Source: Membranipora membranacea
Taxonomy: Eukaryota; Bryozoa; Gymnolaemata; Cheilostomatida; Membraniporidae
Direction: 5' to 3'
Assembly: GCA_914767715.1 (NCBI GenBank)
Contig: OU612066.1
Coordinates: forward strand, 19,382,283-19,442,282
DNA: 60,000 bases
This document shows, piece by piece, positions 26,158 to 36,042 of this stretch. Position numbers and translations under genes: made by a program. Positions within the stretch are counted from its first letter, which is position 1; each line of letters starts with the position of its first letter. The notes under the pieces are model-generated. The model ran no database searches. It saw only the letters and a list, made by a program, of their open reading frames with translations, and was not told the origin of the DNA.

Positions 26158-29100
26158 GGGAAGGTCACAGTCGTGGACCAACAAGACCTCCGGAAACCGC
26201 TAGGTGGTTGGCCCCAAAGCATGCGTTGCCCATGCGTGCGCCACCTCGGCCCAAAGAGGTTTGCCTTCAAAATAGATTTACTGTTTTACGTGAGGACACA
26301 ACAGTATCGGATGAAGAACCGTTCCCGCAGCAGGAACAAACAAACAAGGAATCTCCTACTAAACGACGGTCTAGAAAAAGGACTATATGCCAGTCAAAGC
26401 CCCCGACCAGTACTGAAGAGGGCCCGGCCGTCGAAGGAGTAGAGGTCACGAAAGATATTCCAAATCCCATCCCTAAAGATGGGCCCCACAGAGACATGAT
26501 TGGAGTAGCACGGCCCCTATCTATAGGAAAGCTCACTGTGGATGATGAGCCAGTCTTTCGCCCACACCATGAGAGTTATTTCATTGGAGGGAAGATAGCC
26601 AAACAACAGGTTAAGTTCCTGGTTGACACTGGATGCACCACTAACTTGTTGTCAAAAGTTGTTTTCGATAGACTGCCCGTTTCTGTTAGAGGGAAGCTAC
26701 AACAGACAGAAGAGGATTATGGGTTAACAGCAGATGGTAGCCCATTGAGATTTTATGGGGAGCTGCGGCTAGAGTGTAGGATGCCCCACTTGGTGTGGAG
26801 CGAGACCTTTGTGGTCTGCAAGCTCAAAGATGATGCTATCTTGGGAATGCCTTTCTTAGTCCAGCAGCAATGTAAGTTATCCTTTGCCGATGCTCATCTG
26901 GAGCTCGCAAGTGGTGATATTGTCCCATGCCTGGACAACACAGGAGTATCAATGAGCTGCAAAGTGGTAGCGGCATCCCGGGTACAGATCCCTGCTTATG
27001 CAGAGCAACTCATCCCTGCCTTCCTACCGAGGACACAACCCCACACTGGCTACACAGGACTAGTGGAGAGCTCGCGTGAAGGCCCCCCGGTTGCATGCAG
27101 TGTGAACATTCCTGATGAAGGAGGAAGGATCTGGCTGAGGTGTCTGAACCCCTCTGGTACCAAACTTTTGGTACAACCTGGACAAGAGATTGGAAAGTTC
27201 ACCAGGGTAGATCGCAACCAAGTGGTGGGAGCCTGGATAACTGAGGAAGGTGATGGGGCACTGGGCTGTTCAGCGGTAGAGGAGAGATCGCTGAATCACA
27301 AATTCCCCTGTCATCTGCAACAACTTTTGGAGGAAACCAGGACCGCTTGCCCCTCTGAAGAGCAGCAAGCTCGGATAAAATGTTTACTCAAGCAGTACAG
27401 TGAAGTGTTTAGTTCAGGGGATGATGACCAGGGACACACAACAATGGTAGAGCATGATATCCCTCTGATGCCTGGAGCTAGGCCCGTCCGGCAACCCGCC
27501 AGACGGTTGGGCCCAGAAAAAGAAAAAGAGGTCGAAGCACAAATAGAAGACCTACTAAAGAAAGGTGTAATAGAACCCGGAACAGGAGCCTGGAGTTCAC
27601 CAGTGGTTCTAGTAAAAAAGAAAGACAACTCTTGGCGCTTTTGCGTCGACTACCGACGATTAAATGCCGTAACTCAACAGGATGCGTATCCACTTCCTCG
27701 GATCGATGAGAGCTTAGAGGCTTTATCTGGAAGTAAATACTTCAGCACGTTAGACTTGCTATCAGGATATCGGCAGGTACCCCTGAGTAAGGATGCACAG
27801 GATAAAGCTGCTTTCATAACGAGAGGAGGCTTATGGAAATGGAAGGTGTTACCGTTCGGTCTGACATCGGCTCCAGCCACCTTTCAAAGGTTGATGGAAT
27901 CTATCTTCCGAGGCTTGCATTGGAAGACTCTGCTACTCTACCTGGACGATGTCATTGTCATGGGCGAAGACTTTGCCACCCATCTGGAGAGATTGGAGGA
28001 GGTATTCTCAAGGCTGAAATCCGCGGGCTGAAGCTAAAACCATCAAAATGCTCGTTGTTCCAACATCAAGTGGGGTATTTGGGTCATGTTGTCAGTGCAG
28101 AGGGCATCGCCACTGACCCTAAGAAGAGCGAAGCCATAGAGAGTTGGCCGGAACCAACCCGGGTAGTGGACTTACAGTCATTTCTAGGCCTGGTGGGATA
28201 CTATCGACAGTACATTGAGGGGTTTGCAACAATTGCACACCCGTTACATCATCTGACAGGAAAAAGGGTCCCATGGAACTGGACCCAAGAGGCTAGGGAT
28301 AGCTTCAGTGAGTTAAAACAGAGGATGATCTCTGCCCCTATACTCGGGTACCCAGACCCGCAACTGAAGTACACGGTGGATACTGACGCAAGCAATTACG
28401 GCGTTGGCTCCGTGTTGTCACAGGAACAGGACGATAGAGAAAAGGTGATTGCTTATTATAGCAAAACATTATCCAATGCGGAGAAGAACTACTGTGTAAC
28501 TCGCAGAGAGCTGCTAGCAGTGGTGCGAGCTGTCAAGCATTTTAGGCCCTACCTGTATGGTCAGCGTTTCAAGGTGCGAACCGACCATGCTTCACTGATT
28601 TGGTTATGTCGACGTGTGGAACCGACAAGCCAAGTAGCTCGATGGCTCGAACTATTGTCGGAATTCAACTATACGATTGAATACAGGCCAGGAAAGAGGC
28701 ACGGTAATGCTGATGGCATGAGTCGCTTACCATGCAGTGAGTGTAAACAGTGTGCTCGCATCCAAAGCAGTGGATCAGGACCTACTCAACAGGAGGTTTT
28801 GGATGAATGGGAGGCATCAGGCTTCGCATCAGTACATGTCGACCAAGGAGAGGTGGGCCCACTAACTAATGGGGTGGAGGGCCACCAAGAGGAGAGGGTT
28901 GCTGCCCTACAGACGGACAATGACATAGCCACACTACAAAGACAGTCCCCGGGGGCTGTAGGTCAAATTTATCGTGCCATAGAATCTGGACAACAGATTT
29001 CCCAGGCCGAGCTGGGTGAAGGGGATCAGGAACTGTGTATGTTGGTTAGACTGTGGCCAACTTTGTTCCTGGATGAGCAAGGGATCTTACGTACCACGGT

Positions 29101-30877
29101 GACTAAACCAGGTCGGAGTGTACATCCTGCCATTTGCCCACCTTTGATGAGAACAGAGGTTATCTGGCGTTGTCACCAGATGGCTCACAGCGGAGCCAGT
29201 CGCACTACAGAACGGCTGCGTTTGAGCTGGTACTGGTATGGAATGGTGAGCATGGTGAGACGTACTTTGTCAACATGTGAGGTGTGCCAAGCGGCTAAGC
29301 ATGGTAAAGCAACGAGTACAACAGGTACCCGCCATTTGTACAGCGGTCGGCCATGGCAGTGGGTTGCTATTGATCTAGTCGGGCCAATGCCACTAACACC
29401 GAGGGGTAATCGGTGGATCTTGGTCTTGAGTGACCACTTCACCCGTTGGGCGGAAGCCTTACCTATACCCGATGCCACAACACCCTCTGTCGCTTCAGCT
29501 CTACATACAGAGATATTCTCACGGTTTGGAATACCGGAGCAACTTCACAGCGACCAGGGGACTCAATTTGAGTCGGACTTGATGACAGAGTTGTGCTCGA
29601 TATGGGGGTTGAACAAAACACACACGACGCCATACCGGCCCCAAGGTAAGGGAGTGGTTGAACGCAATAACAGGACTATTGGTGACTCGTTGCGAACCTT
29701 ACTCCTAGGTGGCCAACAAACAGACTGGGATCTCTTGTTACCAGAGATAATGGCAGTGTTTAGAGCAACACCCCATACTGCTACTAAGGAAACGCCAAAC
29801 TACATGTTCATGGGGAGGGAGAATCGGCTCCCAGATCAACTGGCCTTTGGACAAACAGACACAAACACGAGATCACGTTCACAGTATGCAATAGAACTTG
29901 GAGAACGTATGACTGCTGTCCACGAGGAGCTACGCCTCAGCCAAAAGGCAGTGAGAATGAGGGACACCGATGAGCCACCGCTATATGCTGTAGGTGACCT
30001 TGTATGGATGGTAAACCACCAAAGGAGGCGTGGAGAGATGGGAAAACTCAAAGAGAAGTATGTTGGGCCCTATACTATTAAAGAAGTTCGCCCCAACCAC
30101 ACCTACATCATAGCACAGGGAGAGCGGATGTCCGTACAAAGCGAAGCGAGGCTAAAGCCTTTTGTAGAATGTCCAAGTCTTGGGGGCAGGGCACCAGCTT
30201 CCAGTGAACCTTACCTCCAGCGACCACGGAGGAGGGCTGGACAGAAGCCTAGACAAGTGGACGAAGAAATACCTGTGGAACCACAGTCAGTCGAGGAGAC
30301 AGGAGAGGTGATAGTCTACGAGGTCCCATCAGATGAGGAAGACACTGTGACTACCGATGTTAAACAGGAGCCTCAGGAATGGACAACAGAAGAGAGCACT
30401 TCAGAATGGAAAGAGCCGACAAACACTGGTCGTATCCGCCGTAGACCAACATACCTACAGGAATATGACTGTTCGACTATTGACACTAGTCAGAGAACTG
30501 CCGTTGCTGCAACTACTCCTCAGATGAACAAAGAAGGCGTTATTGCAACCGTACAGTCCAAACCAGTCGGAGCAGTACAACCGAGTCCTGTGAGACCAGG
30601 CCCACCACTAGGACCAGGACCGATAAAGATGACACCGCTGGAGCAGCTTGTGCCATCACCAGGACAGGACTCGAGTGTTCTCATCCATGAGATCAAACAA
30701 TCACTGGAGTCTGTACACCAAGAAATCGCGTTGGCCGATTTGATTCATGATGAGATTGAGACAGCGATGGGGAAGATTGCAGACTACATGGCTGAAGAGC
30801 GAAAGGTGAGACGGCGAGTCGCGGGGCAGGTTAGAGAAATACAGAAGAAGGTGCAGCAGTTTGACAATAAACAATAG
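26106..30877 (+). pseudogene. pol: pol of element 1 (protease, RT, RNase H, integrase), one frameshift in RT
   Basis: Open from 26106 to a stop at 28029-28031, then continuing in another frame to 30877. The two halves abut inside the RT connection just after YLDD; a one-base loss in the G run near 28025-28027 explains the break. Domains in order: aspartic protease (VDTG, 26622-26633), reverse transcriptase (VDYRRLN, LPFGLTSAP, YLDD at 27939-27950), RNase H (TDAS, TDHAS), integrase zinc finger (H-H-C-C, about 29170-29290), catalytic core with the D (AIDLVGP), D (SDQGTQF) and E (VVERNNR) residues, and a GPY/F module (KYVGPYTIKEV). A further ~230-residue acidic/Pro-rich and then helical C-terminal extension follows. 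As written it cannot make a full polyprotein. Confidence 0.9.
26130..26179 (+). promoter_or_regulatory. Programmed -1 frameshift signal joining gag and pol (element 1)
   Basis: Slippery heptamer G GGA AAC at 26130-26136 lies in the gag frame; slipping back one base gives GGG AAA, the pol frame. A 6-nt spacer follows, then a perfect 10-bp stem GGTCCACGAC/GTCGTGGACC (26143-26152 with 26170-26179) closing a 17-nt loop that contains the gag stop. Heptamer, frame, spacing and stem all fit known -1 frameshift sites. Confidence 0.85.
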
Positions 30878-30892
30878 ACGGTAGTTTATTGT

Positions 30893-30900
30893 GAAGGGGG
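30893..30900 (+). other. Polypurine tract of element 1
   Basis: GAAGGGGG directly before the 3' LTR start at 30902, the usual primer site for plus-strand synthesis. Confidence 0.7.
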
Positions 30901-30901
30901 C

Positions 30902-31352
30902 TGTGTGGTATCGAGCAAATAAACAGTGGTTATCCCCCTTAACATTAAACAAAGTATACTAACTGGCTCAGACATTTATCTTAGTACTCACTATTGTTTT
31001 GTATTTGTATTGTCTATTATTTCTTACCTTGTCAATATGTATATATATTCTGTTTTATTTCAGTAATGCTTAGAGTGACAATCAACACTTGTCATTGTGT
31101 AACAAACCTTTACATTAGTGTTAATACAATTTTATGGAAGAGTAAGGTTTTGTTTTGCCAGTTTTGCAGTTAAGCAAATAAAAACAATCAAAATAAATAT
31201 TCAGAATACTTATTTCTGTGTAATGTTTATTTAATATCGATCTAAGGAGGATTTCTGGGATATCGGAGTTTGTTGATAGTTTTGCATTGAGGCTAAAAAC
31301 GGATATAATCTCGGAAACTAAATATCGATCTAAGGAGGATTTCTGGAATATC
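30902..31352 (+). repeat. 3' LTR of element 1, left part
   Basis: Matches 24315-24765 of the 5' LTR with few differences, ending in ATATC, which is the target duplicated by element 2. Confidence 0.93.
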
Positions 31353-31621
31353 TGTTATAGATAGTGAAAGTGGACTCACTAAATAATAGTCTGAGAACAA
31401 TATCAGTAGAGTCGAGATAGACTCATATACAAATCTACAGAGGGGGATCGACCTAGGAGCACGGAAGGAGAGAACCAGACTATGAATGGTGACCGAGTGA
31501 AGGAGAAGCAAGAATAACCTAGCTAGAGATATCCGTCCTATTGTAGACCGAAGACTGTCCATCCTTATGTCCATCGAGCACCTATCTAAAGACCAACCAC
31601 TGGTGAGTCCATCCTACAACA
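31353..31621 (+). repeat. 5' LTR of element 2 (269 bp)
   Basis: TGTTATAGATAG...CCTACAACA. Contains an ATG at 31567 and a consensus donor CTG|GTGAGT after 31602, which may create a spliced leader for ORF3. Confidence 0.95.
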
Positions 31622-31640
31622 TGGTGTCAGAATAACACCC
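31622..31640 (+). other. Primer-binding site of element 2
   Basis: TGGTGTCAGAATAACACCC starts directly after the LTR. TGGTGTCAGAA resembles leucine-tRNA-type PBS sequences; the tRNA is not verified. Confidence 0.7.
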
Positions 31641-31888
31641 ACCAGAACTCGATTCAGACCAGATAGATTTGTGGAAGTTTTCAGAGGTCAGATTCTAGCA
31701 AATTAGTTGAATTTGCTCGGGTCACAAAACAAGCATCAGTCTCAGAATAAGAAAGTGGTGAGAGATTTGTTGAATCTCAGAAGCTCTCACAGAGTGCAGA
31801 AAGGAATTGTGTTACATTCCTAGCCAAAAGTAGTGAGAACAGTGTAACTGAAAAAAAAGTGAATTGTAGATTAGAATTATCAGCTAAA

Positions 31889-32755
31889 ATGGCTACCAGT
31901 GAAAGTAAACAAGAAAAGTTTGTGAAGACCATTGATTTAACAGCAAGCAATTTATCTGCAAAATGGAAAATTTTCAAAGAGCAGTTTGCCATCTATAAAG
32001 TTGTAAAGGGTATTGATGCTATGACAACAGAAGATGAAAAGATTTGTCACATGTTGGTAGTCATGGGAAGTGATGCTGTTCCGGTTTATAATCAGTTTGT
32101 ATTTGACCAGAGCGTAGCTGCTAAGAAGAAAACTCTAGCAAATGTGATTAAGTTTTTTGACGAGTACTTTGAACCAGTAAAGAACGTGATTTATGAAAGA
32201 CTAGTGTTCAACCAAATGGTACAAGATTCAAGCGAATCTATACACGCATTTGTCGTCCGTTTACAAACACAGAGTGAAAACTGTGAGTACGGTGTTATGA
32301 AACCAGAACTCGTCAGAGATCGAATAGTGGTAGGAGTGAGAGATTCAGAGTTAAGGAAATATCTCATTGACACAGAAAACCTAACTCTTGAGTTATGCAT
32401 ACAAAAGGCAAAACAGTTTATCTCACACCAATCACAAGCAGAAAAGATGGGAGAGAACATAGCCTCAAATAAAGAAGAATCCAATAACATCGACACCCTA
32501 TCAACTGACAAGAGAAGACAGTGGCAGCAGAAAAATGATCTCGAGCTGAAAAGTCAATGCCAGAAATGTGGAAAATGGCGGCACTTTGGTGGAAAATGTC
32601 CAGCAGAAAGTAGTAAATGTAACAAATGTAAAAAGATAGGACATTGGGCAAAAGTATGTAAATCACTGAGAAGGTTTCAAGCAGATAAGAAAGTAGCAGA
32701 AGTCCAGGAGCGAGAAGACGAAATTCTGGACAGCCTTTACCTTGGATCTCACTGA
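31889..32755 (+). CDS. gag: Gag of element 2
   Basis: Retrotransposon capsid/nucleocapsid protein of 288 residues from the ATG at 31889 to TGA at 32753-32755. The N-terminal two thirds is a helical capsid-like domain of the retrotransposon-gag type (WKIFKEQFAIY, then EYFEPVKNVIYERLVF). The C-terminal part has two zinc knuckles, CQKCGKWRHFGGKC and CNKCKKIGHWAKVC, both CX2CX4HX4C, for RNA packaging. The frame continues open into pol after the single UGA, so some translation should read through to give Gag-Pol. An open stretch upstream of the ATG has no other start. Confidence 0.92.
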   Translation: MATSESKQEKFVKTIDLTASNLSAKWKIFKEQFAIYKVVKGIDAMTTEDEKICHMLVVMGSDAVPVYNQFVFDQSVAAKKKTLANVIKFFDEYFEPVKNVIYERLVFNQMVQDSSESIHAFVVRLQTQSENCEYGVMKPELVRDRIVVGVRDSELRKYLIDTENLTLELCIQKAKQFISHQSQAEKMGENIASNKEESNNIDTLSTDKRRQWQQKNDLELKSQCQKCGKWRHFGGKCPAESSKCNKCKKIGHWAKVCKSLRRFQADKKVAEVQEREDEILDSLYLGSH

Positions 32756-32758
32756 CTA
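32753..32758 (+). promoter_or_regulatory. Leaky UGA-CUA stop between gag and pol (element 2)
   Basis: CAC TGA CTA: gag and pol are in the same frame with only this stop between them. UGA followed by CUA is an established readthrough-favouring context. No frameshift signal is needed. Confidence 0.75.
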
Positions 32759-35700
32759 TATGGTAGTACCGATTACATAGACACGATTACAGAGACGACA
32801 AAAGCGTGGTTTATTGATGTTTTTATCAATGGGAGAGAAACTCGCTTGAAGGTTGATTCAGGCGCTGCAGTTTCGGCCATTCCTAAGCACTTAGCAGATT
32901 TGTTGAATCTGCAGCTTTTGCCAGCTGGTAAAGAGTTATTGGGAGCTGGGAATGCAAAACTGCGTACGGTAGGGAAAGCGCAAGTAGAACTATCATACTC
33001 AGACAGAGTGTATACTGATACAGTGTATGTGATAGAAGACCTTGTCACTCCGTTACTAGGCAAACCAGCTTTGTCGGGTTTACAAATCATAACATTTGTG
33101 GGTGAAATAGTGTCAAAGCAAGAGTGGACTACAAAGTTTCCGAAGTTATTTACAGGACTGGGATCCATGGACACCGAAGTGAAAATTGAACTCAGAGATG
33201 GTGCAACTCCTTATTGTCAGTCTATCCCCAGAAGAGTAGCGGCTGCTAGAAGAAAACCAATGCTCGAAGAACTGAGACGAATGGAGAAACTAGGGGTGAT
33301 AAAGAGAGTTGAGGGCCCCACAGAGTGGTGTGCTCCATCGATTGTGGTCCCAAAGAAAAACAACAAAATCAGACTCTGTGTAGATTTCACTAAACTAAAT
33401 GAGGCAGTGAAACGATCGTATCACCCTCTTCCAGCCACGGATGAGTTGTTAGCCCAGCTGGGGGGGTCTAAAGTTTTCTCAAAACTCGATGCCAACAGTG
33501 GTTATTGGCAGATGAAGCTGTCAAAAGAATCCCAAGCACTAACTACATTTATTACTCCTTTTGGAAGATACCTGTGTTGCAGGCTTCCATTCGGAATATC
33601 GATAGCTCCTGAAATATTCTCACGTGAAATGCAGAGGATATTGGAGGGCATAGAAGGGATTGTTTGTCAAATGGATGACATCCTAATTCATTCAGAAGAT
33701 GAAGAGTCGCAGAAAGCTAAAATAGAAGAGGTGCTGAATAGACTGAGTAGGGCCGGGGTTACTCTGAATGAAGAAAAATGCGAGTTTTTTCAGAGCAGAA
33801 TTACATTTCTAGGACATGTCATTGATGCTCAAGGCATTCATGCGGATCCAGAAAAGATAAGAGCAATTCAGGAGTTTCCTCCCCCGAAAAAGGTCAAAGA
33901 TCTCAAAAGATTTTTTGGGATGGTGAACTATTTAGGTAAATTCTCTCCGAGTTTAGCAAGTGACTCAGTACAGCTCAGGCAGCTGCTGAAGAAAGAAAAT
34001 AAAGACAACTGGACTTGGAATGGCGACATGGCTCTCGAATATGAGAAGATGAAACAAAATTTAGCTTCTGCACCGGTGCTGTCGCCATTCTCCCTTGAAG
34101 CAGACACTCTTTTATCGACAGATGCGTCCTCCTATGGATTGGGGGCTGCCTTATTTCAGAAAACAGAAGAGGGTCTCAAACCGATTGCTTACGCATCGAG
34201 AGCTCTCAGTGAAACAGAACAAAGGTATGCTCAAATTGAAAAGAAGGCGCTGGCAATCTGTTGGGCTGCGGAAAAGTTTTATTACTATTTAGCAGGTAAA
34301 AAATTTCAAGTAGAGACAGACCACAAACCTCTTATCAGCATCCTATCTAAAATGGAATTGGCAAAGCTACCTATGCGGGTGCAGAGGTTCAGGCTTAGGA
34401 TGATGAAATTCTGCTATTCCATAAGATATACTCCAGGGGAGAAGTTACTGATTGCCGATGCATTAAGCAGAGCACCCTGTCCAAAGAGTGATACGGTTCA
34501 ACTGGATGAACTAGATATATCGGAGATGGTAGAAGATCTACCGATGTCGGAGACTCGCAGAAGACAACTCCAGTTCTCTACACTCAATGATACGGTTTGT
34601 CAGCAAATTAAGCGGTATATACAGTATGGTTGGCCTGAGTATAAGCAGTGTCCGCAGTTTGTTAAGAATATCTACACATTCAAGGAATGTCTAACAGAAG
34701 CGGGGGATCTAGTGTTTTATAACAACAGGGTGTTCATTCCGCTCTTAGAAAGGCAACAGGTACTGAAGGATATACACGCGGGACATCTGGGAGAATCAAA
34801 ATGTTTGGAGAGAGCTAAAGATCTGGTATGGTGGCCTGGTCTAACTACAGAAATTAGAGAGCTAGTTAAAACATGTGCTACATGTTTGAAATATCGATCT
34901 CAACCAAGAGAGCCTCTGGTATCCGTGCCTTTTCCTGAACGCCCGTGGTGGCAGATCGGAATGGATCTTTGTACAGTGGAGGAGAGGGGTAATGATTATC
35001 TAGTTATCATGGACTATTTCAGTCGATATCTGATTGCAGAGAAGCTTTCTGACACGACTGCAGAAACTGTGTGCCGCACAATAAAGAAGGTGTTCTCGCT
35101 GTTTGGAATTCCGAATTCCGTCATCAGTGATAACGGTCCTCAGTTTGTGTCTGAGAAATTTAAGCAATTAATGGACCAATGGAATATCTTACACCGTACC
35201 AGTTCTCCTAAATATTCTCAATCAAATGGTGAAGCAGAGAGAGGGGTACAAACCATCAAGAAGAATGAGAATATAGACCAAGCTCTTCTATGTTACAGAG
35301 ATGCTCCGTTACAGAATGGGTACTCTCCTGCCCAGCTGCTGATGGGGCGAGGTTTAAACAGTATGGGTATTCTGGCGGAGAAACAGGTAAACCTGAAAGG
35401 ACTCAAAGATTTTGAAGCCAGGTATCGAAACAAGCAGTCGGATCAGTACAACCGGAGATATAGAGTGAAGATCAGGTCAGAGGTTCAGGTTGGAGATAGA
35501 GTCACACTAAATGATCCAGGAGCTAAACCATGTTCGTCTACAGTAGTAGCCGTCTCAGGAAGAGAAGTGGCTCTTCAGAAGGAAAACGGTCAAATTCTTA
35601 GACGGAACAGACGTCAGATCGCGCCAGATATACCACATACAGCACTGCAATCACCAGAGAGCACAGAGTCTGAGGTACCCCACCAGAAAGTGTTACCTCC

Positions 35701-35941
35701 TGTGTTGCCAGATGTACCCCATCAGGTTCTGTCATATGCAACTCCAGCAGTTAAACAGGAAGCTCTGTGTCCACAGCCCGACAGGAGTACAGGAACCTCG
35801 TTCTGTGAGGCAGTACCAGTGCCTTCAACGAAGAGGATAGAAGTCAGGCAGTCTCTAGATAGGACGCAGGCCCCACCAGAGACAAGGAGAACCACGAGAT
35901 CGGGTAGATCTGTGAAACCGGTAAAAAGAATGAACCTGTAA
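32756..35941 (+). CDS. pol: Pol of element 2 (protease, RT, RNase H, integrase)
   Basis: Open in the gag frame from just after the UGA to TAA at 35939-35941. Domains: aspartic protease with VDSGAAVS (near 32850), reverse transcriptase (VDFTKLN, LPFGISIAP, catalytic QMDD near 33670), RNase H (TDASSYG, TDHKPL), integrase zinc finger (HAGHLGESK then CATC), catalytic core with D (GMDLCTVE), D (ISDNGPQF) and E (NGEAERG), and a basic C-terminal region. No stop or frame break is seen. The short interval after the catalytic Glu (TIKKNENIDQALL) looks a few residues shorter than in most relatives. It does not begin with its own ATG, so expression is expected only as Gag-Pol. Confidence 0.93.
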   Translation, partial: LYGSTDYIDTITETTKAWFIDVFINGRETRLKVDSGAAVSAIPKHLADLLNLQLLPAGKELLGAGNAKLRTVGKAQVELSYSDRVYTDTVYVIEDLVTPLLGKPALSGLQIITFVGEIVSKQEWTTKFPKLFTGLGSMDTEVKIELRDGATPYCQSIPRRVAAARRKPMLEELRRMEKLGVIKRVEGPTEWCAPSIVVPKKNNKIRLCVDFTKLNEAVKRSYHPLPATDELLAQLGGSKVFSKLDANSGYWQMKLSKESQALTTFITPFGRYLCCRLPFGISIAPEIFSREMQRILEGIEGIVCQMDDILIHSEDEESQKAKIEEVLNRLSRAGVTLNEEKCEFFQSRITFLGHVIDAQGIHADPEKIRAIQEFPPPKKVKDLKRFFGMVNYLGKFSPSLASDSVQLRQLLKKENKDNWTWNGDMALEYEKMKQNLASAPVLSPFSLEADTLLSTDASSYGLGAALFQKTEEGLKPIAYASRALSETEQRYAQIEKKALAICWAAEKFYYYLAGKKFQVETDHKPLISILSKMELAKLPMRVQRFRLRMMKFCYSIRYTPGEKLLIADALSRAPCPKSDTVQLDELDISEMVEDLPMSETRRRQLQFSTLNDTVCQQIKRYIQYGWPEYKQCPQFVKNIYTFKECLTEAGDLVFYNNRVFIPLLERQQVLKDIHAGHLGESKCLERAKDLVWWPGLTTEIRELVKTCATCLKYRSQPREPLVSVPFPERPWWQIGMDLCTVEERGNDYLVIMDYFSRYLIAEKLSDTTAETVCRTIKKVFSLFGIPNSVISDNGPQFVSEKFKQLMDQWNILHRTSSPKYSQSNGEAERGVQTIKKNENIDQALLCYRDAPLQNGYSPAQLLMGRGLNSMGILAEKQVNLKGLKDFEARYRNKQSDQYNRRYRVKIRSEVQVGDRVTLNDPGAKPCSSTVVAVSGREVALQKENGQILRRNRRQIAPDIPHTALQSPESTESEVPHQKVLPPVLPDVPHQVLSYATPAVKQEALCPQPDRSTGTSFCEAVPVPSTKRIEVRQSLDRTQAPPETRRTTRSGRSVKPVKRMNL

Positions 35942-36042
35942 CTATTACACGAGGCACTATGTACCATGTTTCGGGTTTGGTTAATAGTTTTTAGCCATGT
36001 TGTCACGTATTTGACCATTTTGTGGTTTTATTCTATTTCTAG

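Noticed and set aside
27833-28020. First ~60 codons of the long downstream pol frame of element 1
   Set aside because: They overlap the genuine RT frame; the true second half begins only after the frameshift near 28025.
31293-31574. Antisense hydrophobic ORF over the LTR of element 2, repeated at 36912-37169
   Set aside because: It occurs in both LTRs only because the LTRs are identical, and overlaps the functional sense leader. No family resemblance.
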